Shown piece by piece: positions 16,348-24,386 of a DNA stretch of 64,000 nt. Source of the stretch: JAIBJN01 sp963775625 (lineage in GTDB: Bacteria > Actinomycetota > Thermoleophilia > Gaiellales > Gaiellaceae); assembly GCA_963775625.1 (NCBI GenBank), contig CAVZJM010000001.1, positions 1 through 64,000 of the forward strand, given 5' to 3'. Under the pieces are notes generated by a model, which saw nothing but the letters and a program-made list of their open reading frames with translations, searched no databases and had not been told where the DNA came from. Every line of letters starts with the position of its first letter. Positions within the stretch are counted from its first letter, which is position 1. The position numbers and the translations under genes were made by a program.

Positions 16348-17450
16348 TAAGCAAGCGCCTGCACGCGCCCGACGGCCTGCGCGAAGAGCTCGTTCTCCTC
16401 CTTCGTGCCCACCGTGACGCGGATCGCGCCGGGCGCGCCGAAGGGCGCGAGCGGGCGCACGATCACGCCTTCGCGCACGAGCGCGTCGAAGACCGGGCGC
16501 GCGTCCTCACCCACCTCCGCGTAGACGAAGTTGGCGACGGGCTGCGGCGCGAGGGCGAGCTCGAGCCGGGAGCAGTGCTCGACCAGGTGCGCGCGGGACT
16601 CGGCGTTGAAGGCCCGGCGGCGCGCGAGCTCGTCCGTGTCGCCGAGGCTGGCCACCGCCGCGTCCTGCGCCGCCTGGGTGACGTCGAAGGCGTTTCGCAC
16701 CTTCTTGACGGAATCGACGACCTCTTTGGGGCCGACCCCGTAGCCGACGCGCAAGCCGGCCAGCCCGTAGATCTTCGAGAACGTTCGCAGCACGAGCACG
16801 TCGCGACCGGCCTTCACGTGCTCCTCGATCCCGTCCGGGTAGCCGGGCTCGTCCACATACTCGAAGTACGCCTCGTCGAGGACGGTGAGAACGTGGCTCG
16901 GCACATGCTCGAAGTAGGCGTTCACCGCGTCACGCGAGATCATCGTCCCCGTCGGGTTGTTCGGGTTGCAGAGGTAGACGAGCTTCGTCCGCGACGTGAT
17001 CGCGCCCAGAATCCGCTCGACGTCGTAGGCGTGCCCGGTGAGGGGGACACGAATGGGCGCGGCGCCCATCCTCAGCACCGCGAGCGGGTAGCTGGCGAAG
17101 GACGGCCACCCGAAGACGACCTCGTCGCCGGGGTCGAGCGTGGCGAGGCAGAGGTACGCGATGACGGCGTCCGCCCCGGCCGCGACGGCCACGCTCGAGG
17201 GCTCCACACCGTGCTTGTCGGCCAGCCCCCGGACGAGGCGCCACGCGCCCCCGTCCGGATAGCGATTCAGCTCCGGGAGGCCCCGCTCGAGCGCCTCGAG
17301 CGCCACTGGGAAGGGGCCGAACTGCCCTTCGTTGGAGGCGAGCTTGACCACTCGCTCCAGGCCCAGCTCGCGCTGAACCTCCTCGACGGGCTTGCCCGGC
17401 TCGTAGGGAACGATCCCCGCGAGGGCGGGCCTGGTCAGGTCGCGGGCCAC
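16347..17450 (-). CDS. hisC: Histidinol-phosphate aminotransferase
   Basis: This class I/II PLP aminotransferase converts imidazole acetol phosphate to histidinol phosphate. Of 367 residues, the key parts are VVKLASNEGQFGPFPVALEA near 35, VYLCNPNNPTGTMIS near 158, DEAYFEYVDE near 192, and RTFSKIYGLAGLRVGYG near 222, which carries the Schiff-base Lys. Related aromatic or phenylalanine aminotransferases share these motifs, and no other his gene is here, so specificity is inferred. GTG at 17450 is preceded by TAAGGT (17457-17462) with a 6-base gap, which points to a leaderless mRNA. Confidence 0.88.
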   Translation of the reverse strand: MARDLTRPALAGIVPYEPGKPVEEVQRELGLERVVKLASNEGQFGPFPVALEALERGLPELNRYPDGGAWRLVRGLADKHGVEPSSVAVAAGADAVIAYLCLATLDPGDEVVFGWPSFASYPLAVLRMGAAPIRVPLTGHAYDVERILGAITSRTKLVYLCNPNNPTGTMISRDAVNAYFEHVPSHVLTVLDEAYFEYVDEPGYPDGIEEHVKAGRDVLVLRTFSKIYGLAGLRVGYGVGPKEVVDSVKKVRNAFDVTQAAQDAAVASLGDTDELARRRAFNAESRAHLVEHCSRLELALAPQPVANFVYAEVGEDARPVFDALVREGVIVRPLAPFGAPGAIRVTVGTKEENELFAQAVGRVQALA

Positions 17451-17456
17451 GCGGAA

Positions 17457-17466
17457 ACCTTAACCT
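17457..17466. promoter_or_regulatory. Overlapping divergent -10 boxes of hisC and the Lon-like gene
   Basis: Within a 24 bp gap, TAAGGT on the minus strand (17457-17462) lies 6 bases before the hisC GTG, and TAACCT on the plus strand (17461-17466) lies 8 bases before the Lon-like GTG. The boxes share two bases. Neither gene has a Shine-Dalgarno site, so both would be leaderless, and the two promoters probably cannot be occupied together. Confidence 0.6.
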
Positions 17467-17474
17467 GTCCTCCT

Positions 17475-18089
17475 GTGAACGAGATCGGGCTCTTCCCCCT
17501 GAACCTCGTGCTCGTCCCCGGCGAGCAGGCGCCGCTGCACATCTTCGAGCCGCGCTACCGAGAGCTGATCGGCGAGTGCCTCGATTCCGGTGACGAGTTC
17601 GGCCTCGTGCTCGAGGACGACGAGGGTATGCGAGACGTGGGCGTCAGCTGCGCCGTCGTCGAGGTGATCGACCGCTTTCCGGACGGGCGCCTGAACGTCG
17701 TCGTCGAGGCCCACGACCGCTTCCAGCTCGTCGGTCTCACGGAGGGCCGCTCCTTCCACACCGGCGAGGTCGAGGTCGTCCCGGACGAGACCGACGAGGC
17801 GCCGAGCGAGGAGGAGGTGGAGGAGTGCCTCGCCGCCTATGCGCGCGTCGTGGCCGCCGCCGAGGCCGAGCTGGACGACCTCGACCTCGACGCCGACTCG
17901 ATCGCCTACCAGATCGCCTCGCGGGTCGATTTCGGCCCCGTCATCAAGCAGGGCCTCCTCGAGCTCCGCTCCGAGCGGGAGCGCGTCCTCCGGCTCGCGC
18001 CCATGCTGAGCCAGGCGGCGGAGGCGGTCGAGCGCGAAACGGAGATCCGCCACCGCGCGGGCGGCAACGGCCGCGTCGAGCCGCTCTAG
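17475..18089 (+). CDS. LON peptidase substrate-binding domain protein
   Basis: The 204-residue protein is a free-standing N-terminal domain of Lon. It begins IGLFPLNLVLVPGEQAPLHI and continues FEPRYRELIGECLDSG, EFGLVLEDDEG and a C-terminal helical half with DSIAYQIASRVDFGPVIKQG. There is no AAA+ module and no Ser-Lys protease dyad, so it is not a protease itself. Free LON-domain proteins are common in actinobacteria and proteobacteria, and their function is poorly defined. GTG at 17475 is favoured by a leaderless promoter (TAACCT, 8 bases upstream). Confidence 0.88.
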   Translation: MNEIGLFPLNLVLVPGEQAPLHIFEPRYRELIGECLDSGDEFGLVLEDDEGMRDVGVSCAVVEVIDRFPDGRLNVVVEAHDRFQLVGLTEGRSFHTGEVEVVPDETDEAPSEEEVEECLAAYARVVAAAEAELDDLDLDADSIAYQIASRVDFGPVIKQGLLELRSERERVLRLAPMLSQAAEAVERETEIRHRAGGNGRVEPL

Positions 18090-18144
18090 GCACCCCGGGA
18101 ACCAGCCCGCGCCGGAGGGCTTGCGCTCCGTGCTCTCGGGCTCG

Positions 18145-18513
18145 TCAGGCTGGGCGGCGGACGCCGTGGACCGGGCGCCCGGAGGCTTCCCACGCGTAGT
18201 ACGACGCGCTGGGGCCGAACGAGCGCTCGTACGGGACGATGCGCGGGTTTCGCCCGACCTCCTTCGCCCGCTGGGCATGCCAGAGCAGGTTCGGGTCGTC
18301 GCGCTCGACCCAGACGAGGATCAGGTGGACGGCGGTCATGAACTCGGCCACGTAGCTGCACCCGGCGGCCGGGCAGGGGAACGGGTCCGTCCGCACGCAG
18401 TACCAGCCGGAGTGGTCCTCCCCGGAGTCGTCGCTCCAGAGCTCCTCCTCCTCGGCGAGCTGCTCCTCCTCGAAGAGGACGGACCCGCGCCTCGGTTCGT
18501 GCGGCTCGGTCAC
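18145..18513 (-). CDS. Conserved hypothetical protein with Cys cluster, 122 residues
   Basis: After an acidic N-terminus (residues 12-34) comes GWYCVRTDPFPCPAAGCSYV (37-55), whose three cysteines could bind a metal. This is followed by a well-packed AVHLILVWVERDDPNLLWHA and RIVPYERSFGPSASYYAWEA. Similar unnamed proteins appear in other actinobacteria as far as I recall. No enzyme motif is seen. GTG at 18513 overlaps the TGA of the acetyltransferase by 4 bases, so it is the third gene of a ggt-GNAT-this unit. Confidence 0.72.
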   Translation of the reverse strand: MTEPHEPRRGSVLFEEEQLAEEEELWSDDSGEDHSGWYCVRTDPFPCPAAGCSYVAEFMTAVHLILVWVERDDPNLLWHAQRAKEVGRNPRIVPYERSFGPSASYYAWEASGRPVHGVRRPA

Positions 18514-19013
18514 CTGATCACCTTCGCCATCAGGATGGCGTCGACGAAGCCGTCGGAGCGGCGGTAGTGGTCGCGGCGATAGCCCTCGCGCTCGTAGCCC
18601 AGGCCCTCGTAGAGGGCGATCGCGGCCTCGTTGTACGGGAAGACGTGCAGCTCGAGCTTGAGGACGCCCACCTCGCGTGCCCAGGCCTCGGCGGCGTCCA
18701 TGAGCGCACGCCCCACACCCCGGCGGCGAAACGGCTCGGCCACCATCAGGCCCAGATCGGCGACATGCTCGCTCGCCGGGTGGGCGTCGCGGGCGAGGGA
18801 GATCCGGCCGACGATAGCGTCGGCCGTCTCGGCGACGAAGACCGCCGCGTGGGAGTGGCGCCGCACCGCGCGAAGATAGCGCCGCTCCTCCGACTGCGTC
18901 CGCCACTCCCCGTTCGTGATCAGCCATCCCTCCGGCTCCGCGCCCACGGCCCGCGCCAGCTCGACGAGAGCGGCGGCGTCGCCGGGAGCGGCCCGGCGCA
19001 CGTGGATGGTCAT
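18510..19013 (-). CDS. GNAT-family N-acetyltransferase
   Basis: The 167-residue protein is a single GNAT domain. N-terminal TIHVRRAAPGDAAALVELAR, the core ADLGLMVAEPFRRRGVGRAL near 86-104 with the acetyl-CoA P-loop (RRRGVG), LKLELHVFPYNEAAIALYE near 118-136, and a closing GYEREG are all present. It resembles RimI/MnaT-like amino-acid acetyltransferases, but the substrate is unknown. It overlaps ggt upstream (ATGA) and the 122-residue gene downstream (GTGA). Confidence 0.9.
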   Translation of the reverse strand: MTIHVRRAAPGDAAALVELARAVGAEPEGWLITNGEWRTQSEERRYLRAVRRHSHAAVFVAETADAIVGRISLARDAHPASEHVADLGLMVAEPFRRRGVGRALMDAAEAWAREVGVLKLELHVFPYNEAAIALYEGLGYEREGYRRDHYRRSDGFVDAILMAKVIR

Positions 19014-20578
19014 GTGCCGACCACGACGCCGGCGCCTCCTCGCCGCGGGTCGCCGGCCGCCTCGAGCGCCCCGTCGGCACGCAGGGCGACCGCCGAGGCG
19101 CCACCGAAGTAGAGGTTGCGCGCCGTCCAGCGGTTGACGGCATATCCGGCCTCCTCCAGGCCAGCGGCGGCCGAGGCCGCGACACCGCCTTCGAGGTGCA
19201 GCACGTCGTCGTCGAGATGGACACGAGGGGCGCGGATCGCCTCCTCGGCGCTGAGACCGTCGTCGACCACCTGCAGGACGATCTGGAGGATGGCCGCGCG
19301 GAGGCGAATCGAGCCCGCGCTTCCCACGACGAGCCGCGGCCGGCCTCCTTCGAGCAGGATGGAGGGCGCCATCATGCTGGTCAGCCTCGCGCCCGGCCGG
19401 GTCGCTCTGCCGGGTGGGTTGAGATCGGGCTCGCCGAGCATGTTGTTCATCTGCATGCCCGTGCCGGGGACGATCACGCCCGACCCGCAGCCGGTCGAGG
19501 CGGAGAGGGAGGCCGCGTTCCCGCTTGCATCGACGACGCTGATATGGGTCGTGGAAGGGACGCCGGCGGGCTCGGGCGCCCTCGCCCGCAGGGCCGCGCG
19601 GACGGACGCGGCAGCCGCCTCGACGCGCTCCTCGGCCAGGAGACGGCGTGCGGCACCCCCGCGATAGAGATCGCCGACGAAGCCCGGGCCTCGCAGCCTG
19701 GCCGCCTCCCGCATGGCCTCGGCGACGCGGGCGATCCCCTCGACGCTCCCCAGTGGAGCCGGGGGCCCGAGCCGGTCGAGGACGCGGAGCGCGAATGCGA
19801 TCAGGAGCCCTCCCGACGACGGCGGCGGGTTGGAGACGAGCTCGGTGCGGCGGTAGGCGGCGCGGACCGGGCGGCGCCGGATCACGCGGTAGCCCGCCAG
19901 GTCGGCCTCGGTGACCGCTCCTCCCCCCTCCCGAACGGCCGTGCTCAGGCGGCGCGCAAGCTCGCCGCGGTAGAAGACGTCCGCTCCCTCGGCGGCCAGC
20001 CACTCGAGCGTCTCGGCCAGGTCGCCCATGACCACGCGCTCTCCCTCGCCCAGAGCGCTGTCGTTCCCGTAGATCCGCCGGCCCTCGGGATCGCTGCGGA
20101 GAATCACGTCGAGGATCTCGTGCAGGAAGGCTTGCCCGGAGTTGAGGGGGACGCCGGCGCGGGCGAGCTCGACGGCGGGCGCGATCAGCTCGGCCCAGGG
20201 GAGGTTCGCATAGCGGCGGTGCGCGGTCGCCAGCCCCGCGGGCATCCCCGGCACCGCGACGGCGGCCGGGCCGATGTGGAAGACCTGGGTCGTGCGCTCG
20301 TCGAAGGCGACGTCGACCGCCAGCATCTCGCTCCTCGCCCCTGAGGACAGCCCATTCCCCGGCACCGCCACGAAGAAGTCGAGCAGGCTGTCGATCCCGT
20401 CCCGCGCCCGGTGGACGAGCATGAAGCCTCCCCCGCCGGGGCCCGTCAGCGGGCTCTCTGCCACCCACGAGACGAAGGCCGCGGCGATGCATGCGTCCAC
20501 GGCGTTCCCGCCCTCCGCGAGGATTCGCGCGCCCGCTTCGGCTGTCAGCGGGTGGCCCGCGGCCACGGCGCCCTTCAT
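19010..20578 (-). CDS. ggt: Gamma-glutamyltransferase / glutathione hydrolase-like
   Basis: This N-terminal nucleophile hydrolase is made as a proenzyme that cleaves itself before a Thr. The 522-residue sequence has GGNAVDACIAAAF near 23, the large-subunit signature SPLTGPGGGGFMLVH near 42, and the processing site PSTTHISVVDASGNAASLSA, with the nucleophile Thr near 343. The small subunit keeps TGMQMNNML and SMMAPSILLE. No signal peptide is present, unlike exported GGTs, so it may be cytosolic and act on another gamma-glutamyl or cephalosporin-like amide. TACCCT lies 6 bases before the ATG, fitting a leaderless promoter. Confidence 0.88.
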   Translation of the reverse strand: MKGAVAAGHPLTAEAGARILAEGGNAVDACIAAAFVSWVAESPLTGPGGGGFMLVHRARDGIDSLLDFFVAVPGNGLSSGARSEMLAVDVAFDERTTQVFHIGPAAVAVPGMPAGLATAHRRYANLPWAELIAPAVELARAGVPLNSGQAFLHEILDVILRSDPEGRRIYGNDSALGEGERVVMGDLAETLEWLAAEGADVFYRGELARRLSTAVREGGGAVTEADLAGYRVIRRRPVRAAYRRTELVSNPPPSSGGLLIAFALRVLDRLGPPAPLGSVEGIARVAEAMREAARLRGPGFVGDLYRGGAARRLLAEERVEAAAASVRAALRARAPEPAGVPSTTHISVVDASGNAASLSASTGCGSGVIVPGTGMQMNNMLGEPDLNPPGRATRPGARLTSMMAPSILLEGGRPRLVVGSAGSIRLRAAILQIVLQVVDDGLSAEEAIRAPRVHLDDDVLHLEGGVAASAAAGLEEAGYAVNRWTARNLYFGGASAVALRADGALEAAGDPRRGGAGVVVGT

Positions 20579-20599
20579 GGCGAGAGGGTAGCGCTACTT

Positions 20600-21994
20600 C
20601 TAGAGGTCGCTCAGGAAGCTGGGCGGCTCGAGCGGGTCCGGCTCCGCAGGGCGCGAGCTCGCACTGGCGGGCTGGCCGATGCCGGTGGCGATGACCGTCA
20701 CCCAGACCTGGCCGGCGAGCCGCTCGTCGATCGTGGCGCCGAAGATGATGTTCGTGTCCTCGGTGGCTCCGCGCCGGATCACCTCGGCCGCCTCGTTGAC
20801 CTCGAGGAGAGTGAGGTCCTCGCCGCCGGCGATGGAGAGGAGGATGCCCTTCGCTCCGACGAGCTCGGTGTCGATCAACGGCGAGCGGAGCGCGCGCTCG
20901 GCCGCCTCGTGCGCCCGGTTGTCGCCCGTGGCGAAGCCGATCCCCATGAGCGCCGAGCCGGCGCCGGACATGACGGTGCGCACGTCCGCGAAGTCGAGGT
21001 TGATGAGACCCGGCATCGTGATCAGGTCGCAGATGCCCTGGACGCCCTGGCGCAGCACGTCGTCGGCGATGCGGAAGGCGTCGAGCATGGACGTCGAGCG
21101 GTCGAGCACCTCGAGCAGGCGGTCGTTCGGGATGGCGATGACGGTGTCGCACACCTCGCGGAGCGTGTCGGCTCCGGCCTCGGCCTGGGAACGCCGGCGT
21201 GTGCCCTCGAAGCGGAAGGGCATCGTGACGATGCCGACCGTGAGCGCTCCCACGTCCCGCGCCAGTTGCGCGACGATGGGCGCCGCGCCCGAGCCGGTGC
21301 CGCCACCCTCACCGGCTGTGACGAACACCATGTCGGAGCCGCGCAGGACGTGCTTGATCTGGTCCTCCGCCTCCTCGGCCGCGCGGCGGCCGATGTCGGG
21401 ATCGGCGCCCGAGCCGAGCCCCTGGGTCAGGTCGCGGCCGATGTGGAGCTTGATCGGCGCCTCGCACTGCTTCAGCTGCTGGATGTCGGTGTTGACCGCG
21501 ATGAACTCGACCTGCGAGATCCCCGCCTCGATCATGCGGTTGACGGCGTTCAGGCCGGCGCCGCCGACGCCGACGACGCGGATGACCGCGAGATAGGCAG
21601 CCGAGTCGGGGTGTGGCGTCGTGCGCATGCGCGGCGTCGGCTCGATCGGAAGGCGGGCGGGCTTCGTGGCGGTCGGGGCGGTTGGCTGGTCGGCGTACGG
21701 GCGCTCCGGCCGGTCGCGCTGAGCCGGCGCCTCTCGCTCGGGCGCCGGAGCGGGCGCGGACGTCGACTCGGCGGCGGCAGGGGTGCTCTCCTGCTCGCCG
21801 GGCGCGGACGCCCCCGGCTCGCTTGGCTCGGAATGGTCGAAGGGCGACGCCGACTCGACGGTCGCGTCGGGCTCCGGCGCCTCCGGCGCTCCCTCCTGGC
21901 CGGGATCGCCTTCCTTCTGCCGCTGCGCAGCCTCGGTCGCCCGGAAGAGCTCGGCGAGCGGGCCCTCACGCATGCTGGCGCGGCGTCGCGCCAT
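20600..21994 (-). CDS. ftsZ: FtsZ-family GTPase with a long N-terminal extension
   Basis: FtsZ polymerises with GTP into the division ring. Residues 137-445 are a full FtsZ: VVGVGGAGLNAVNRMI, the tubulin signature GGGTGSGAAP near 230, the T7 synergy loop INLDFADVRTVMSG, and a C-terminal tail ending PPSFLSDL, which resembles the conserved FtsZ tail peptide. Residues 1-136 are unusual: a short helix (REGPLAELFRATEAAQRQ), then about 100 residues rich in Pro, Glu, Ala and Ser. ATG at 21994 is supported by AAGGAGG at ideal spacing inside the parA 3' end. It overlaps parA by 29 bp and lies away from any dcw cluster genes. Confidence 0.9.
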   Translation of the reverse strand: MARRRASMREGPLAELFRATEAAQRQKEGDPGQEGAPEAPEPDATVESASPFDHSEPSEPGASAPGEQESTPAAAESTSAPAPAPEREAPAQRDRPERPYADQPTAPTATKPARLPIEPTPRMRTTPHPDSAAYLAVIRVVGVGGAGLNAVNRMIEAGISQVEFIAVNTDIQQLKQCEAPIKLHIGRDLTQGLGSGADPDIGRRAAEEAEDQIKHVLRGSDMVFVTAGEGGGTGSGAAPIVAQLARDVGALTVGIVTMPFRFEGTRRRSQAEAGADTLREVCDTVIAIPNDRLLEVLDRSTSMLDAFRIADDVLRQGVQGICDLITMPGLINLDFADVRTVMSGAGSALMGIGFATGDNRAHEAAERALRSPLIDTELVGAKGILLSIAGGEDLTLLEVNEAAEVIRRGATEDTNIIFGATIDERLAGQVWVTVIATGIGQPASASSRPAEPDPLEPPSFLSDL

Positions 21995-22799
21995 CGAGCA
22001 CCTCCTTCGCAAGGTCACGGTACGCCTCGGCGGCGCTCCCCGCCGGGTCGTACTTGAGCACGGAGCTTCCCTGCACGGGCGCCTCCGCGTAGCGAACGGT
22101 CTTGCGGATCCTGGTCTCGAACACGAGATCGCCGAAGTTCTCCTTCAGCATCTCGACCGCTTCCTTCGAATGGAGCGTTCGCCCGTCGTACATGGTCGGG
22201 AGGATCCCGCGGATCTCGACGGTCGGGTTGAGGTTCTCGCGGATCATGGAGAGCGTGTTCTCGAGCTGGACGAGCCCTCGGAGCGAGAGGTACTCGCACT
22301 GCACCGGCACGATGACGCTGTCCGCAGCCGTGAGCGCGTTGATCGTCAGGAGGCCGAGCGACGGCGGCGTGTCGATGAGGATGTAGTCGTAGCGGTTACG
22401 CACGGGGAGCAGCGCCTTCTGCAGCGCGCGCTCGCGGCCGATCATGCTCGAGAGGGCGAGCTCGGCGCCCGCGAGGTCGATCGACGAGACGGCGAGGTCG
22501 ATCTCGGTCCGGTGGATGACCTCGTCCACCGGGAGACTGTGGACGAGGACGTCGAACATCGAGCGCTCGACCGCGTCCGGGTCCATGCCCTGGCTCATGG
22601 TCAGGTTGCCCTGCGGGTCGAGATCGACACCGAGGATGTTGAACCCCTGCTCCTGGAAGGCGACGGCGAGGTTGAGCGTCGTCGTCGTCTTCGCCACGCC
22701 ACCTTTCTGGTTGGCGAGCGCGATGACCTGGCCCAGCTTGACTCCCTGTGATGGAGACGTCCGCTTCCGCGGACGCGTGAGAATTCCGGAAAGGCCCAT
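21966..22799 (-). CDS. parA: ParA/Soj-family ATPase
   Basis: The 277-residue ATPase has the deviant Walker A loop ALANQKGGVAKTTTTLNLAV near residue 28, the A' motif VDLDPQGNLTMSQG, Walker B YDYILIDTPPSLGLLTINAL near 145, and a C-terminal NFGDLVFETRIRKTVRYAEA. Such proteins position chromosomes or protein complexes by ATP-dependent dimerisation on DNA. No parB or parS-like site is seen next to it. Instead ftsZ is coupled downstream, so division-site placement is a possible role. ATG at 22799 follows AGGAG by 8 bases. TACTCT at 22821-22826 is a candidate -10. Confidence 0.93.
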   Translation of the reverse strand: MGLSGILTRPRKRTSPSQGVKLGQVIALANQKGGVAKTTTTLNLAVAFQEQGFNILGVDLDPQGNLTMSQGMDPDAVERSMFDVLVHSLPVDEVIHRTEIDLAVSSIDLAGAELALSSMIGRERALQKALLPVRNRYDYILIDTPPSLGLLTINALTAADSVIVPVQCEYLSLRGLVQLENTLSMIRENLNPTVEIRGILPTMYDGRTLHSKEAVEMLKENFGDLVFETRIRKTVRYAEAPVQGSSVLKYDPAGSAAEAYRDLAKEVLDGATPRQHA

Positions 22800-22923
22800 C
22801 GAGGGCTCCTGTTTCGTGCCAGAGTAGCACAATCCTTCCCCGCTTCCCGAAGCGCAATCCGGCTTGGGGAGCGGCTCTGCGGGGTTCGACCGCCTCTTCG
22901 GAGACGCGCCGCCCGGGACCCGC

Positions 22924-23862
22924 TCAGCGCCGGAGCGCGAGGAGCGACAGCATCTCGAAGCAGGCGTTCGCGGCGACGAGCGCGGTCACGCCGGCAGGGT
23001 CGAACGGCGGCGAGACCTCGACGCAGTCAAAGCCGCGGAAGTCGAGGCCCGCGAGCGAGCGGACGTAGGTCAGCGCCTCCCTGCTCGACGGCCCGCCGAC
23101 CTCGGGCGTCCCCGTCCCGGGCGCGAACGCGGGGTCGACGAAGTCGATGTCGAAGGAAAGGAAGCAGGCGGCGGATCCGACGCGGTTTCGGACACGCTCC
23201 GAGAAACGCCCCGGGCCGAGCGCGGCGAGCTCCTCGTAGGTGAGCGCGTCCACCCCGAACTGCGCCGGCAGGGCGGCGTCCTCCGCCTCGTTCAGCGACC
23301 CGCGCAGGCCCGCCTGGATCGACCGGGCCGGGTCGACCAGGCCTTCCTCGATCGCCCGGCGGACGACGCTCCCGTGGAAGAGCTTCTGCCCGAAGTACTC
23401 GTCCCACAGATCGTGGTGCGAGTCGAACTGGACGAGCGCCAGCGGACCGTGCACGGCTGCGAGCGCCCGGAGCTCGGCCAGGAGCACCGTGTGGTCGCCG
23501 CCCAGGCAAACGGTCGTCACGCCTGCACGCGCGATCTCCCCCAGCGCAGCGGTCGAGCGCTCCAGCGAGTCCGTGGTCGACCCGGGCACCGTCGGCACGT
23601 CGCCGAAGTCGACGAGCGAGAGCTTGTCGACCACGTCGACGCCCAGCAACGGGTTGTAGTTGCGCAGGGTGACCGAGACGCTGCGGATCCCCTCGGGCCC
23701 GAAACGCGCGCCCGTCCTGTAGACGACCGCTCCGTCGGTCGGGATGCCGACGATCGCGACGTCCACACCCTCGAGGTCGCGAACGTGGGGCAGCCGCATG
23801 AAGGTGCGCGGGCCCGAGAAGCGCGGGGTCACGAACGCGTCCGGCGGCCCGTAGCGCGGCAT
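22924..23862 (-). CDS. speB: Agmatinase/ureohydrolase family protein
   Basis: This manganese ureohydrolase hydrolyses agmatine, or a related guanidino compound, to urea. The 312-residue protein has metal ligands in TVCLGGDHTVL near 120, VQFDSHHDLWDE near 145, and LSFDIDFVDPAFAPGTGTPE near 236. These are the three arginase-family signatures. The spacing and EVGG after GTGTPE fit agmatinase more than arginase, but formimidoglutamase or guanidinopropionase cannot be excluded. A perfect TATAAT box (23872-23877) lies 9 bases before the ATG at 23862. Confidence 0.88.
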   Translation of the reverse strand: MPRYGPPDAFVTPRFSGPRTFMRLPHVRDLEGVDVAIVGIPTDGAVVYRTGARFGPEGIRSVSVTLRNYNPLLGVDVVDKLSLVDFGDVPTVPGSTTDSLERSTAALGEIARAGVTTVCLGGDHTVLLAELRALAAVHGPLALVQFDSHHDLWDEYFGQKLFHGSVVRRAIEEGLVDPARSIQAGLRGSLNEAEDAALPAQFGVDALTYEELAALGPGRFSERVRNRVGSAACFLSFDIDFVDPAFAPGTGTPEVGGPSSREALTYVRSLAGLDFRGFDCVEVSPPFDPAGVTALVAANACFEMLSLLALRR

Positions 23863-23872
23863 GAGGCCGCGA

Positions 23873-24145
23873 TTATAGGGAGGTCGAGTCGGCCGTCTCC
23901 GGCATCGCCTCCTTTCGCCTCGTGAGCTTCGCGCGACACCCGTCGAGGGCGGCTTCGGCGCCGTTCGCCTTCCCGGTCCACGCTCCGTCGCGCACCGGGA
24001 CCCCGCCTCGCTCGGCGGCGAGCCAGGCCTCGCCCTCGGCGAGGAGCTGCCGTACCTCGGCGAGCAGCTCCTGTGCGGGCGCCTCTGCGCCCTGCAGCGC
24101 CTCGATCCGCTCGAGTCTCCGGATGACCGTGCGTGCTTCGTCCAC
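23873..24145 (-). CDS. Hypothetical helical protein, 90 residues
   Basis: GTG at 24145 begins DEARTVIRRLERIEALQGAE, which leads into APAQELLAEVRQLLAEGEAW, a predicted two-helix bundle or coiled coil, then a GGVPVRDGAW turn and a basic tail. There is no cysteine cluster, signal peptide or membrane helix. Its stop lies 10 bp before the agmatinase ATG, inside that gene's probable promoter region. The small membrane protein gene ends 10 bp upstream, so the genes likely form one unit. Function unknown. Confidence 0.6.
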   Translation of the reverse strand: MDEARTVIRRLERIEALQGAEAPAQELLAEVRQLLAEGEAWLAAERGGVPVRDGAWTGKANGAEAALDGCRAKLTRRKEAMPETADSTSL

Positions 24146-24155
24146 GCCTCCGAGG

Positions 24156-24386
24156 CTACGCCTCGGGACCGCGCGGAAGTGTGTCGCTCTGTGTCGATTC
24201 CTGGGCGGAAGCGCCCGCACACTCGCGGCGGTACACGAGCAGGAGGGCGGCGAGCCCGCCCAGGCCGACCGCCAGCGTGATCCAGCTCCACTGAAAGACC
24301 GGCAGGGCCGCGGCCAGCACCATGCCGACGACCAGCAGTCGGCAGCGGCGACGGCGCATCAGCTCCGCCCGGGTCGGGAGCGTCAT
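24156..24386 (-). CDS. Small membrane protein, 76 residues
   Basis: The product has a basic N-terminus (MTLPTRAELMRRRRCR) and two hydrophobic helices, LLVVGMVLAAALPVF and ITLAVGLGGLAALLLVY, then a polar tail. A hairpin membrane topology with both ends in the cytoplasm is expected from the positive residues. ATG at 24386 overlaps the TGA of the 432-residue gene (ATGA), showing translational coupling. No family is recognised. Confidence 0.65.
   Translation of the reverse strand: MTLPTRAELMRRRRCRLLVVGMVLAAALPVFQWSWITLAVGLGGLAALLLVYRRECAGASAQESTQSDTLPRGPEA

Noticed and set aside
16347..16650. hisC as part of a histidine operon
   Set aside because: No other histidine gene is present; the neighbours are meaB and ilvA. 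The gene order gives no pathway support, so the assignment rests on motifs only.
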